From Oceanospirillum sp964342385 (lineage in GTDB: Bacteria > Pseudomonadota > Gammaproteobacteria > Pseudomonadales > Halomonadaceae): a DNA stretch of 64,000 nucleotides. The stretch is taken from positions 56,222-120,221 of the forward strand of contig CAYFGP010000004.1 of NCBI GenBank assembly GCA_964342385.1, read 5' to 3'. The position numbers and the translations under genes were made by a program. Below, one piece after another: positions 36,439-46,081 of the stretch. The notes under the pieces were generated by a model, which had not been told where the DNA came from, made no database searches, and worked only from the letters and a program-made list of their open reading frames with translations. Positions within the stretch are counted from its first letter, which is position 1. Every line of letters begins with the position of its first letter.

Positions 36439-36510
36439 GAATGTTGAGCCAGGCTAGCCCACTTTTTACCAGACAAAACTCTATCTACTTCTACTAGACA
36501 AGAGCTCTTT

Positions 36511-37188
36511 CTACCAGGTAATCGCACTGCCGTCGTAGTTAAAATACAGACCGTTATAGTCGACCTGAGTCTTAGGTGAAACCTGATCCACAACCGCTTT
36601 TAGACCCGCCACACTGGTTGCCGTATTAATGGCACCTTCAGGCCCACCCATATCGGTTTTCACATGACCGGGATGAAGTAACACGCAACTGATCTGCTGC
36701 TCGGCTAAGTCTTTACTTAAACAGCGAACCGCCATATTCAGGGCTGTTTTTGACGAGCGGTAGGCATAAGCTCCAACGCCATTACCAGCCAATGACGCCA
36801 TCAAACTGGTAGTAAAAGCGATGACCTTAAGCTCTGAAGCTGCCACGTTATCAGCCAAAGCTTCAGCAATACGAATCGGTGCTATGGTATTGATTTGAAA
36901 TGAGCGCAACCAATCCTCATCACTCACTTCACTCAAGGCATCACCCTTATCCAGATATACTCCTGCGTTATTCCACAGCACATCAATCGGTGTTTTGCCC
37001 AGCGTGTTTTTTAGAGCCTGGATAGAATCTGGATCGGTAATATCAAGTGATAGGGGCTGAGTCCCTGCTGGCACTGGTGCACTATCATTACGACGAGCTG
37101 CAAAAACCTGCCAACCGGCTTGCACATATAGCTCAGCCAATGCGTAACCAATGCCACGATTGGCTCCGGTAATCAGAATAGAGGGCAT
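36511..37188 (-). CDS. Short-chain dehydrogenase/reductase
   Basis: 225-residue classical SDR. It has the NAD(P) loop TGANRGIG, NNAG, the catalytic Ser in AFTTSLMASL, and YxxxK (YRSSK) as active site. An Arg after the TGAN Gly-rich loop (FAARR) hints at NADPH preference. I place the start at 37188 (MPSILITGANRG) with AGGA about 9 bases upstream; the longer frame back to 37314 would translate through the 93-bp repeat element. Substrate unknown. It stands alone. Confidence 0.92.
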   Translation of the reverse strand: MPSILITGANRGIGYALAELYVQAGWQVFAARRNDSAPVPAGTQPLSLDITDPDSIQALKNTLGKTPIDVLWNNAGVYLDKGDALSEVSDEDWLRSFQINTIAPIRIAEALADNVAASELKVIAFTTSLMASLAGNGVGAYAYRSSKTALNMAVRCLSKDLAEQQISCVLLHPGHVKTDMGGPEGAINTATSVAGLKAVVDQVSPKTQVDYNGLYFNYDGSAITW

Positions 37189-37217
37189 AGATAAGGGTCC
37201 TATCTGGATAATCATAC

Positions 37218-37310
37218 ATAAGCATTCACACAAAGAATTCTTTATAACAAAGTGCTGCACTTTCCAGCCCCTGGCCGAAAAATGTCGAAATACTTTTGTG
37301 TCAGAGTGTA
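37218..37310 (-). repeat. 93-bp dispersed element, copy B (inverted)
   Basis: Read on the minus strand it aligns without gaps to copy C (about 72 of 93 identical) and to copy A. The ends are best conserved (GACACAAAAGTA, TTTGTGTGAATGCTTAT); the middle has diverged most. It lies 30 bp upstream of the short-chain dehydrogenase start, in the region that would hold its promoter. Confidence 0.78.
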
Positions 37311-38023
37311 GCAAGGCAAAAGGTAACCCAATACTCCTCTCTTTGGAAACTAAACGCTCTTTGGAATTTAAATAGTACGGTGTGCTTTTCTCAGAATTAT
37401 TGTGTAGTGGCTAAAGGCTGATATCAACCGATGAGGGGGTGGAATAACGATAAGATCTATGGTTTAAAAAATACTATTTGAGTTTATTTGTTAATGTTAA
37501 AGCTGTGCTGGATTCGACAGGTATTAGGAGAGGGGAGGCTTTATTAAATGTGTGGTTCGTATGTTTTTATGGGTTTTTATGTTTGTAAGTAAGAGGCTGT
37601 TTTTATGTTTAGCATCCCGGTGATAATATTGTTTTATAAAATAAATAAATGCTGAGGCCTCTATTTTACTGGGTTGTAGCAGTGTAGGTGCTGACTCTAT
37701 TATAGGTTTTACTGCTGGTTTTCTTGTTGTTGGTGTAAATTCGTATATGAATATATCCTGTCGTTGGCTTGGCTGTGTTTTCTCAGTAGAGTAACTCTAA
37801 AATATATAAAAAGAGATATAAATATCATATCGTGCCAATTGCACCTCCTATCGTGCCAGGAAAAATAATTGTCATTTTTAATAGAAAAATGAAAGGATAC
37901 GTCATAGTCTATTAGTGCTCTTATATGCCCTTCTAGGTGTATCAAAAATAATAAAAGTGCCTGTAAAAAATAAAAATACCCCCACCCCAAATGATAAAAC
38001 TCCTATCGGGAGATATATTTCTC
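37311..38023. other. AT-rich intergenic region before an MCP
   Basis: About 710 bp of strongly AT-rich DNA between repeat copy B and the MCP. I see no gene with a plausible ribosome site. GGGAG at about 38008 may be the MCP ribosome site, though it is 12 bases from the ATG. Confidence 0.55.
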
Positions 38024-39991
38024 ATGCGAGCTATTACAAAAAAACGTTACTCGATAACAACTTATATGCTGATTTCTCCAATCACCATATTGCTTTTATT
38101 GATTGCCGTAAGTGTCACGACTCTTTTTTCCCTGAGGAAAATTGATCAGGACATTACAGACGCAACGACTCAGATAGCCCCGGTTACAGAACAGGCTCAG
38201 GTGATCAGCCATTACCTGACTAATCAACGCATCCGAGTGTTGAATTACCAGAGAGCCCCGTTGCCCGAACTGCTGACGGAATTCTCCCGTAGCGAAACAG
38301 ACTTCCGTGCCAACCTGAACAAGCTCACACCATGGCTCACCACACCAGAGCAGCAAGCGCTACTGGATCGTATTAAGACGCTGAATCAGAACTACTCGAT
38401 CCTATTCAGAAATCATTTGATTGCTCTGATCGATCAACAGCAGAGCCTAAAGAAAAGCCTGGAATCTGTTGCTGTTAACATTGATCAGGCTGTAAACCAG
38501 TTGATAGACCAGGCCATTAGCCAAAAGAAAGATGACCTGATTCTCCCTTCTGGCCAGATACAATCTAACTTCCAGAAAGCCAGGCTTTATTTACTCCAAT
38601 ATCTGGCTGAGCGTGGTGCCGATCAATTAGCTGAAGCCGACTTTTTTCTGGCAGAAGCCAATGCATTTCTGATACATCTGCAGCAATCAGGCTTGGAAAA
38701 GCACTTGTTTCAACAGGTAGACCAACTGGAAAGCTCACTCAACAAGATGACAGATATTTTGAGTGAAGCCAGAGTCCTGGCAGATCAGAGTCTGGTGGTT
38801 CAAGGTAAGCTGGATCAAACCAGTACAGAGATTAATACCGCAGCTCAGCAGCTCAATCAGGATGTGATAGGCCTGTTGGACAGTACAACACATACCGTAC
38901 AAGTACTGACCAGCCAAACCCGTACAGGCCTGATTAGCACCAGTACTCTTGCCAGTCTGATCGGTTTATTACTTGCTCTGTTGATCAGTCAGGCTGTGCG
39001 CAGAACACTGACACGCTTAAATCAGCATCTGGAAAATATTGAGTCTGGTAATGGTGATTTAACTGCTCGCCTGCCTGAAGGTGGGGGAAAAGAGCTGGGG
39101 CTTATTGCACGCACATTTAACCTGTTTATGGGTAAATTGCAGGAGATTATCCGGCAACTGATCAAGGTAACGGATAGTCTGGCCAGCGCCAGTAGCCAGT
39201 TAGCCGATAATAGTAAGCAGGGTGTTATTAATGCCCAGGAGCAGCAGAATAGTGTTCATTCCATAAATACCGCTATTGAACAGTTAGTACGTCAGATTGA
39301 ACAGATTCGTTTCAATGCCGAACAAGCCAGCATAGTGAGCTCAGAGACAGAACAAACGGCCATTACAGGACAAAAGAATATTGTCCAAACCAATGAATCC
39401 TTGCACTTTTTAACGATCCAGCTGGAAAAGTGTGTCCAACAAGTTCAGCAGTTGAGTACCCATACTGGTCTGATTAATGAGGTCACCGGTGATATTCAGG
39501 GCATTGCTGATCAAACCTCTTTGTTGGCGCTGAATGCTGCGATAGAAGCTGCTCGGGCTGGTGAGAATGGCCGGAGCTTTGCAGTGGTTGCTGACGAAGT
39601 GCGCCATCTGTCAGGCCGTACTCACCAAATGACTGAAAAAATCAGCGGCATCATCGATCAAATGCATCGGGATGTGCAGCAAACCAGTCTGTCCATCAGG
39701 CAATTAAAGACACAAGCGGATAACAGCTATACCTTAGCGGATGCAACACGAGAAACACTGAATACGATTGCGCTATGTGCTCATAATGCCAAAGAACAGA
39801 TCAATGGGATTTCCAATCAATCAGAAAACCAGCAACAAGAGGTGAATGCACTGCAACTGCAGAGTAATGCGCTGCAGGAAACACTGGATACCAACACACA
39901 AGCGAGTGAAGAGAGAGCTCAGGCCAGCCAAGTACTGAATCAACTGAGTACGCAGTTACAACATATTGCTCACCAATTTCGCATTGATTAA
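38024..39991 (+). CDS. Methyl-accepting chemotaxis protein, helical sensor
   Basis: 655-residue chemoreceptor: first membrane helix (about 15-38), a periplasmic region of about 260 residues that is almost all helical with repeated Leu/Gln heptads and resembles HBM-type sensors, second membrane helix (about 302-325), HAMP, and signalling domain with LLALNAAIEAARAGENG. The Ala-Gly-Glu-Asn-Gly-Arg-Ser-Phe variation at the hairpin tip differs slightly from the other MCPs here (which read GRGF). I prefer ATG 38024 to ATG 37991, which has no ribosome site. Ligand unknown. Confidence 0.92.
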   Translation: MRAITKKRYSITTYMLISPITILLLLIAVSVTTLFSLRKIDQDITDATTQIAPVTEQAQVISHYLTNQRIRVLNYQRAPLPELLTEFSRSETDFRANLNKLTPWLTTPEQQALLDRIKTLNQNYSILFRNHLIALIDQQQSLKKSLESVAVNIDQAVNQLIDQAISQKKDDLILPSGQIQSNFQKARLYLLQYLAERGADQLAEADFFLAEANAFLIHLQQSGLEKHLFQQVDQLESSLNKMTDILSEARVLADQSLVVQGKLDQTSTEINTAAQQLNQDVIGLLDSTTHTVQVLTSQTRTGLISTSTLASLIGLLLALLISQAVRRTLTRLNQHLENIESGNGDLTARLPEGGGKELGLIARTFNLFMGKLQEIIRQLIKVTDSLASASSQLADNSKQGVINAQEQQNSVHSINTAIEQLVRQIEQIRFNAEQASIVSSETEQTAITGQKNIVQTNESLHFLTIQLEKCVQQVQQLSTHTGLINEVTGDIQGIADQTSLLALNAAIEAARAGENGRSFAVVADEVRHLSGRTHQMTEKISGIIDQMHRDVQQTSLSIRQLKTQADNSYTLADATRETLNTIALCAHNAKEQINGISNQSENQQQEVNALQLQSNALQETLDTNTQASEERAQASQVLNQLSTQLQHIAHQFRID

Positions 39992-40187
39992 CTCTCTTCT
40001 GGTCGGAAAGCAATCTGGTTTTCCGACCTGTCCAATTCCTTCAGTCAAATAAGTATTTTTACGTTACAAACTATAGATTGATGCGATTAATAGGAGATAA
40101 AGCGCTTTAGCTATTGTGCTGCTTCGCTCGCAAGATCAGCTAGTCTTAAGGTGATACGTTACTGATCATCCTGTTCAGGAGTGAACA

Positions 40188-40450
40188 ATGTCGATCACTG
40201 CTATAAGACAATTATGTTTATTGGCCTGTTATGTCCTGCTATTAAGCCTCTCATTCAATAAAGCTGCGGCGCAAACCATTACTTTTATGACTCTCAGGAA
40301 CTGGTGCAAGAATATCTGGAATAGACTTGGAATTTCGCTGAGGTAGATTTGGACTAGATCAGGCGCAGATATAAGAGATTCATCGGATCAAAACGGATGA
40401 TAGATCAGTTATCAGATAGCGATGCGATTTTAGGGCTGCAAAAAATCAAG
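40188..40450 (+). pseudogene. Decayed periplasmic-protein gene
   Basis: AGGAG and ATG at 40188 open a 52-codon frame that begins with a convincing signal peptide (CLLACYVLLLSLSF, cleavage near AAA-Q) and then reads TITFM... to a stop at 40344. A shift of frame just after the cleavage site instead gives FYDSQELVQEYLE followed by two in-frame stops, then a longer open stretch (YKRFIGSKRMIDQLSDSDA). This looks like a family 3 solute-binding protein broken by a frameshift and stops, about 200 bp after the MCP. Family assignment is tentative. Confidence 0.6.
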
Positions 40451-40655
40451 CTCCGACAGCCTCAAGGACTGTCGGTAGCTTGACTAGCGAAAAGTGCGGC
40501 AAGTATTTTGATCCCCTACTCTCCCAATGCCAGAAACCCCGAATTAGGGTTCTGCGTAGTCAAACCTTCCGCACAGACTGTATAAAACAGCTTGCACATC
40601 AGGCTCTCCCGCAAGGGATCAATAGAAAATCTCGTCGAGGTTCTAACTCGACGGA
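40449..40655. other. Cluster of hairpins, gene-less
   Basis: Three stem-loops lie in about 200 bp: AAGCT-CCGACAG / CTGTCGG-AGCTT (40449-40482, one bulged base); CAGAA-CCC / GGGTTCTG (about 40531-40554); CGTCGAG / CTCGACG (about 40633-40653). GTGCGG at about 40494 can also pair with CCGCAC at about 40569, enclosing the second hairpin. It could be a structured RNA or debris from the decayed gene. No known RNA family was recognised. Confidence 0.4.
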
Positions 40656-40700
40656 CTGTATCTCAGGTGTTTAAACCCTTAAGCAAACAACCGGGCTGAA

Positions 40701-40922
40701 TTAGTTGCTTACCAGAATGACACAGCCTTCCTGTGTACGGCGTTGTTGCTCAACCCAAGCCTGAGCGGCTTCTTCGTTTTGAGCGTAAAACACGATACGA
40801 GGAACGGGGTTAATAAAACCTTGTTGACCCATTTCGTGGCGGTAAACCCACCAGCTGTCAGAGGCCATTTCACGAATCTTCAGGGCAAACTGTACTGGCG
40901 TAATCGGATTAAATGTACTCAT
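40701..40922 (-). CDS. Small conserved-looking hypothetical protein
   Basis: 73 residues, not recognised. It is soluble, rich in aromatic residues and Gln (DSWWVYRHEMGQQG, AQAWVEQQRRTQEG), and compact, with no signal peptide or membrane helix. The ribosome site before the ATG is weak (AGAAAG). The clean reading frame with normal codon use and amino acid content suggests a real gene. It is 128 bp downstream of the universal stress protein in the same orientation. Confidence 0.65.
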   Translation of the reverse strand: MSTFNPITPVQFALKIREMASDSWWVYRHEMGQQGFINPVPRIVFYAQNEEAAQAWVEQQRRTQEGCVILVSN

Positions 40923-41050
40923 AATCTTTCTACTTATCTTTATCTGTGTGAATACTTGCCTTGCACTGCTCTTCCAACACTAAGCCGTACAAGATTCTCA
41001 TAAACTTCACGGTAAAAACTGGCAGCTGCCAGCAACAATTTGCTCGTTGA

Positions 41051-41482
41051 TTAGTCTTTTAGCAGTAACACTGAACAACGAGCCCGTTCTGCAACCCGGG
41101 CCGATACCGATCCCAATAAAAACTCATCCAGACGGGATCTGTGATGGGCGGCCAGCAGAACCAAATCAATCTCTTTACGTTTGATATGACGCAGGATGCT
41201 CTCAGCGGGAGAGCCCTCGTATACCTTCAGTACCGGTTTCACTCTGGCAGGCAGTTTTTCTGCCGCAAACTGCTTCAGCTGCTTGGCGACCTTTTTGACC
41301 GCTTTGCTGTGATCCGCTTCGCTGAAGTAGCCCGCTACCAAGGCGTTACCGTAACCGGGTACCACCGTGATCAGATGCAGCTCGGCGTCGTTGTCTCTGA
41401 CTTCACGCATCGCCAGTTCCAACGCCTGCTTACTGAAATCCGGTTCGCCCAGGTCTACGGGTACCAATACTTTTTTAAACAT
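41051..41482 (-). CDS. Universal stress protein, UspA family
   Basis: 143-residue single-domain protein with the Rossmann-like USP fold. It has VLVPVDL at strand 1 and the C-terminal nucleotide-binding motif AAHHRSRLDEFLLGSVSARV (G-2x-G-9x-G(S/T)-type, partly altered), suggesting ATP binding. GAGG lies 8 bases before ATG 41482; the preceding in-frame GTG is less likely. TRAP-transporter loci often carry a USP gene nearby (as with TeaD/TeaABC), so a link to the TRAP genes 0.5 kb away is possible but unproven. Confidence 0.9.
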   Translation of the reverse strand: MFKKVLVPVDLGEPDFSKQALELAMREVRDNDAELHLITVVPGYGNALVAGYFSEADHSKAVKKVAKQLKQFAAEKLPARVKPVLKVYEGSPAESILRHIKRKEIDLVLLAAHHRSRLDEFLLGSVSARVAERARCSVLLLKD

Positions 41483-41853
41483 CACTTCATCCTCTAAGTG
41501 CTATCCATCACTCTTAGTCACAGTGACCGATGAAGTCGGTTGGCGTTGGTCTATTGTTCACCAAGCGCCTTTAAGAATCTGTCTGTGATGCGACCCTTTT
41601 TTTCAATTGCGGACATCGACTGCGATTGATTGCCGCAATTTTTTGTCCCTGGATCGCACTGAAAAACACATCTTTTCCAGCTCATCATCACGGGGCAGAA
41701 CTTTAGTTCAGCCGTCTGTGCTCTTAAACCCGAACTCACCAAACTAAAAGCTGGACTCTTTCAAACTAAACCCCGATTGTCTGTTGGAGCACTGAGTCAT
41801 GGCACTGCTGACATCAGTGACTCCCTAACCGGAGCGGCCTAAATACAGGGGGG

Positions 41854-41886
41854 TATCTCATTAACATCTCATCTGCATCTCATCGA
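41854..41886. repeat. Three tandem 11-bp repeats
   Basis: TATCTCATTAA, CATCTCATCTG and CATCTCATCGA in direct succession. The near-helical period could fit a protein-binding array upstream of the universal stress gene, about 370 bp from its start. Confidence 0.5.
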
Positions 41887-41968
41887 CTTTTAGTCCGATG
41901 ATTACTTCAGTTTAGCCAAAGTTGTATCTAATCCCCGTGTATTAAGCATTACCCTTTGTTAACTTTTG

Positions 41969-42004
41969 TGATGATCGTGACGTCATTCCACGTCACGATC
42001 ATCA
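41969..42004. terminator. Strong hairpin after the TRAP permease
   Basis: A perfect 15-bp stem, TGATGATCGTGACGT / ACGTCACGATCATCA, with a 6-base loop, 7 bp past the permease stop. No U-run follows on the minus strand, so it may act as a 3' stabiliser or partial terminator. Confidence 0.65.
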
Positions 42005-42010
42005 GGCTAA

Positions 42011-44743
42011 TCAAGCGGCAGTCGCAACCGCACGCTTATTAGCACTATCGGCCTGACGGCGGCGTTGTTGAATGACGATAATTAATGCCAACAATGCCAG
42101 AGCAGGAATATAAATCAGCTGTTTAGCAGGCTGAGCCTGTGGCACCTGTACTCCGGTGATCACCTGATCGAAGGCTAAACCGGCTTTTTCTGCGGCACTG
42201 TCAAAGCCCACATAGTCCACAATCAGCTTGCCATTACTATTGAGTAATTCAATTCCCGTGCCAGCCAGACGCTCCTGGCCGTTACCACCTTCGCCCAGCG
42301 TCAGATTTGCCACAAAGGAGCGGGCATTACCCACGGCATCTTCACCGTCGATCCAGAAGCGTAGCTCAGTACCCGGTTCAACGTTATCCAGAGTCTGAAC
42401 CACCGCTTGTGGCGCAACCAGTTGATAAGGTTCAACAATCCGATCCATCCAGAACCCTGGACGGAACATGGAGAACGCCACCAGCAACAGCAATACCGTT
42501 TCATACCAGCGGTTACGGCTGAAGAAGTAACCCTGAGTCGCGGCGGTAAACACCAGCATGGCAATGGTCGACGTGATAAAGATCTGGACACCTTCCAGCC
42601 AGGTCACATCGATCAATAAAAGGTCGGTATTGAAGATAAACAGGAATGGCAGTGCCGCTGTGCGCAGGCTGTAAGCGAAGGCGACAAAACCGGTACGAAT
42701 CGGATCACCACCGGATACCGCAGCTGCAGCAAAAGAGGCCAGGCCAACGGGCGGTGTCACATCGGCCATGATGCCGAAATAGAACACAAACAGGTGCACT
42801 GCAATCAGAGGCACGATCAGACCGGACTCCTGGCCCAGCGAGATCACCACAGGGGCAAGCAGCGAGGAAACCACGATATAGTTAGCCGTGGTTGGCAGGC
42901 CCATGCCCAGAATCAGACTCAGTACTGTGGTCAGAATCAACATCAACAGCAAGTTGCCCATGGACAGCACTTCCACCAGATCGGCCAGGACAGAACCGAC
43001 ACCGGTCTGAGAAACCGCACCTACGATAATACCGGCGGTTGCCGTCGCAATACCGATACCGATCATATTACGTGCACCAGTAATCAGGCCGTCGATCAGT
43101 TCACTAAAACCCTGGCCCAGACGAGCGGACAGATTCTGTTCCTGACGGAAGAACGCAATCAGCGGACGTTGGGTCAGCAGAATCACAATCATCAGTGCCG
43201 TTGCCCAAAAAGCGGACAAACCGGGGGATAAACGCTCGATCATGAGGCACCACACCAGTACGACCACGGGTAGCAGAAAGTGCAGACCTGACTTCACGGT
43301 TGGGCCTACTTCCGGCAGTTGCACCATCGGCTCATTGGGATTATCCAGTTTCAGATCCGGCACCTTGGCGGCAAAACGCACCAAGCCAACATAGGCCGCG
43401 GCCAGCAGAATACCGATCACAACACCGGCAAAATCACCAAAGGCCGGTTTGATCCAACCGATTCCAAAGTAAACCACGGCGGCAATGGCGGAGGTCACCA
43501 GGAAGCCACTGAGAATACCGATCAGACGCAGCTGCCAGGATTTGATCTCACCACGACGTGGCAGACCTTGCATATCCTGTTTCAACGCTTCCAAATGCAC
43601 GATGTAGATCAGTGCCAGATAGGAGATCAGTGCAGGCAGGAAGGCATGAGTGATCACCTGAACGTAAGAGATACCGACATATTCCACCATCAGGAAGGCG
43701 GCAGCCCCCATTACTGGCGGCATAATCTGACCATTTACCGATGAGGCCACTTCTACTGCACCGGCTTTCTCAGAGCTAAAGCCCACACGTTTCATCATCG
43801 GGATGGTGAAGGTACCTGTGGTTACCACATTAGCAATGGAGGAACCGGAGATTAGACCGGTCAGGCCAGACGATACGACGGCGGCTTTAGCCGGACCACC
43901 ACGCATATGGCCCAGCAGCGAGAACGCCACCTGAATAAAGTAGTTACCGGCACCGGCTTTATCTAACAGCGCACCAAAGAGCACAAACAGGAAAACAAAG
44001 TTAGAGGAGACGCCCAGGGCGATACCAAATACACCTTCAGTGGTCAGCCACTGGTGATTGATCAACTCTTCCAGGGAAACGCCTTTGTGGGCGATCAGGT
44101 CCGGCATATAAGCACCGCCCAGAGAGTATGTCAAAAAGACAATCGCCACGATCATCAAGGGCGGTCCCAGCGTACGACGGGCGGCTTCCAGTAATAGCAC
44201 TAAGCCAGTGACCGCTACAACAATATCCTGAGTATTGGGCAGGCCCGGACGGGTCGCCAGTTGTTCATAAAACAGGAAGATATAAGACGCACTAAACGCC
44301 GCCATCAATGACAAAGCGATATCGGTCGCCGGAATATGATGGCGAGGTGAACGGGCTAACGCGGGATACGCGGTAAAGGCCAGGAAGGTGGCAAAACCAA
44401 GATGAATAGCACGCACTTCGGTGTCGTTAAAAATACCGAAGCTGCCAATAATCGGCCAGTCATAAAAAGGCAGTGGGGAGGCGATCCATAGCTGGAACAG
44501 AGACCACACCAGCGCCGCACCCAGCAGTACTTTACCCTGCCAACCGTCAGGAATACGTGCGCCGGTATCACTGGCGGCAACCATATCCTGCAGTTCGTTA
44601 TCATCCAGTGCAGAAGAGTCTAATGTGGAGCTATCTAATGCGAGCTTATCTTGTGTCGAAGGCTTCAGCTCAGCATTGCCCTGCGCGAGCTTGTCCTGTG
44701 TGGAAGGATCCACGTTGGCCGGTCTGTTATGGCGATCAGTCAT
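42011..44743 (-). CDS. TRAP transporter fused permease (4TM + 12TM), TAXI system
   Basis: 910-residue inner-membrane permease combining the small and large TRAP subunits, typical of TAXI systems driven by an ion gradient. The N-terminal 60 residues are a soluble Asp/Ser/Leu-rich stretch with a repeated STQDKLA unit. Hydrophobic helices run from about 70 to 750, with TRAP signatures such as GSSIANVVTTGTFTIP and GMGLPTTANYIV. The C-terminal region (about 750-880) matches the DUF3394 extension and contains a PDZ-like segment (YVGFDSAAEKAGLAFDQVI), then a last helix. It lies downstream of its binding-protein gene in the same transcript. Substrate unknown. Confidence 0.95.
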   Translation of the reverse strand: MTDRHNRPANVDPSTQDKLAQGNAELKPSTQDKLALDSSTLDSSALDDNELQDMVAASDTGARIPDGWQGKVLLGAALVWSLFQLWIASPLPFYDWPIIGSFGIFNDTEVRAIHLGFATFLAFTAYPALARSPRHHIPATDIALSLMAAFSASYIFLFYEQLATRPGLPNTQDIVVAVTGLVLLLEAARRTLGPPLMIVAIVFLTYSLGGAYMPDLIAHKGVSLEELINHQWLTTEGVFGIALGVSSNFVFLFVLFGALLDKAGAGNYFIQVAFSLLGHMRGGPAKAAVVSSGLTGLISGSSIANVVTTGTFTIPMMKRVGFSSEKAGAVEVASSVNGQIMPPVMGAAAFLMVEYVGISYVQVITHAFLPALISYLALIYIVHLEALKQDMQGLPRRGEIKSWQLRLIGILSGFLVTSAIAAVVYFGIGWIKPAFGDFAGVVIGILLAAAYVGLVRFAAKVPDLKLDNPNEPMVQLPEVGPTVKSGLHFLLPVVVLVWCLMIERLSPGLSAFWATALMIVILLTQRPLIAFFRQEQNLSARLGQGFSELIDGLITGARNMIGIGIATATAGIIVGAVSQTGVGSVLADLVEVLSMGNLLLMLILTTVLSLILGMGLPTTANYIVVSSLLAPVVISLGQESGLIVPLIAVHLFVFYFGIMADVTPPVGLASFAAAAVSGGDPIRTGFVAFAYSLRTAALPFLFIFNTDLLLIDVTWLEGVQIFITSTIAMLVFTAATQGYFFSRNRWYETVLLLLVAFSMFRPGFWMDRIVEPYQLVAPQAVVQTLDNVEPGTELRFWIDGEDAVGNARSFVANLTLGEGGNGQERLAGTGIELLNSNGKLIVDYVGFDSAAEKAGLAFDQVITGVQVPQAQPAKQLIYIPALALLALIIVIQQRRRQADSANKRAVATAA

Positions 44744-45091
44744 ATCAGCTCCTCAAAACAGATCAGGATCAGTTCAGATCGAAAAAAAAGCCCTCTGTCC
44801 GCCGAGCCCGGCACGCTGTGGGTCTGACGAAGCAGAGGGTCTAAAGAAGGAATCGTTAAGGAGACTGTGAAAAAGCCATTGCGTACTGTTCAATAAGGTC
44901 AAGCGTTCAACAAGCTCAGATGTTCAATACACGTAAATGTTGAACAAACTCAAACCTAGCAATCGAACTGGACAAAGCTTTATCACAAACACCTTAATCA
45001 TTAGCGCTTTGGAAAGCGTTTAGGCGTCCCTCAACGGCGATACTTCAAGTAGCAGTGAGAGACGCCGGTATGACATGGCAAGAGAGTGGGA
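44744..45091. other. Structured spacer between binding protein and permease
   Basis: 348 bp, no gene. On the minus strand the transcript meets GGCGTC-CTC-type hairpin arms (45023-45066), a second stem AACGCTTT / AAAGCGCT (about 45003-45020), and then the terminator-like hairpin at 44781-44840. Confidence 0.6.
44781..44840 (-). terminator. Intercistronic terminator/attenuator
   Basis: On the minus strand CCCTCTG pairs with CAGAGGG and is followed by a run of eight T, 38 bp before the permease start. It would let the binding protein be made in excess over the permease. Confidence 0.75.
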
Positions 45092-46081
45092 TTACATCCA
45101 ACCACGCTCTTTGTAGTAACGCACCGCACCTTCATGCAGAGGTGCAGACAGACCTGCAGAGATCATGGTTTTAGGATCCAGGTTCGCGAATGCTGGGTGC
45201 AGACGCTTGAAGCGGTCGAAGTTATCAAATACAGACTTCACCACGTGGTAAACCGTATCGGCATCTACTTTAGAAGAGGTCACCATAGTGGCTGCGTTAC
45301 CAAAGGTCGTTACATCACTGTCAGAACCCTTGTACATACCGCCTTTGATGGTTGCTTGCGCGTAGAAATCGTTGCTGTTGATCAGCTTGTCGATCACAGG
45401 ACCGGTAACCTGAATTACTTTTGCATCACAAGAAGTAGTCGCTTCTTTGATCGCACCGGATGGGTGACCAACAGAGTACAGCATGGCATCGATCTTGTTG
45501 TCACACAGGGCTTGAGCCTGCTCGGAGGCTTTCAGCTCAGACGCCAGCTTAAAGGTGCCTTTGTCCCAACCTTTTTCAGCCATGATCAGCTCCATGGTAC
45601 CGCGAGTACCGGAACCTGGGTTTTGTAGGTTGACACGTTTACCGGCCAGGTCATCAAAGTGCTTGATACCAGAATCGGCGCGGGCTACAACAGTGAAAGG
45701 CTCGTTGTGAACAGAGAACAGCGCACGCAGCTCTTTAAATTCACCTTGCTTCTTGAAGGAATCGTGTTTTTCGCCGTTCAGGGCGTAGTACTGCCAATCG
45801 GACTGAGCCATGCCCATATCCTGCTGACCCTGGCGGATCGCATTGATGTTCGCTACAGAACCACCGGTAGAAGGTGCAGTACACTTAATACCATGATCAC
45901 TGGTGCCACGGTTAACCAGACGGCACATGGACTGACCGACAACGTAGTACACGCCGGTTTGACCACCGGTACCGATGTTGACGTAAGTCTGGCTGGCACT
46001 GGCGGTGACAGAAGCAAAGGAAGCGGCGATACCGACTGCAGAAGACAGCAGCGTTGTGGCAAATTTAGTTTTCAGAGACAT
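45092..46081 (-). CDS. TAXI-family TRAP solute-binding protein
   Basis: 329-residue periplasmic receptor of the TAXI family. A signal peptide (hydrophobic about 8-22, cleavage near ASA) is followed by the family opening YVNIGTGGQTGVYY, then TGGSVANINAIRQGQQDMGMAQ and SVGHPSGAIKEAT. AAGGG precedes ATG 46081; the longer frame to 46252 has no ribosome site. It is first gene of the TRAP operon, divergent from a sensor kinase. Ligand unknown; known TAXI ligands include glutamate-like and other small organic acids. Confidence 0.95.
   Translation of the reverse strand: MSLKTKFATTLLSSAVGIAASFASVTASASQTYVNIGTGGQTGVYYVVGQSMCRLVNRGTSDHGIKCTAPSTGGSVANINAIRQGQQDMGMAQSDWQYYALNGEKHDSFKKQGEFKELRALFSVHNEPFTVVARADSGIKHFDDLAGKRVNLQNPGSGTRGTMELIMAEKGWDKGTFKLASELKASEQAQALCDNKIDAMLYSVGHPSGAIKEATTSCDAKVIQVTGPVIDKLINSNDFYAQATIKGGMYKGSDSDVTTFGNAATMVTSSKVDADTVYHVVKSVFDNFDRFKRLHPAFANLDPKTMISAGLSAPLHEGAVRYYKERGWM

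Larger units (their letters stand above)
41483..42010. other. Intergenic, USP to TRAP permease
   Basis: 528 bp with no plausible gene. It contains three tandem 11-bp units beginning (C/T)ATCTCAT at 41854-41886 and the long hairpin at 41969-42004. Confidence 0.55.

Noticed and set aside
37189..37314. N-terminal extension of the short-chain dehydrogenase
   Set aside because: It would translate through repeat copy B and add a non-SDR segment; the ATG at 37188 gives the normal SDR N-terminus.
40500..40580. Resemblance to the reverse complement of the 5S rRNA 3' part (CCCTACTCTC-CA-TG)
   Set aside because: The match is only about 15 bases and the rest of the 5S fold is missing; treated as chance.
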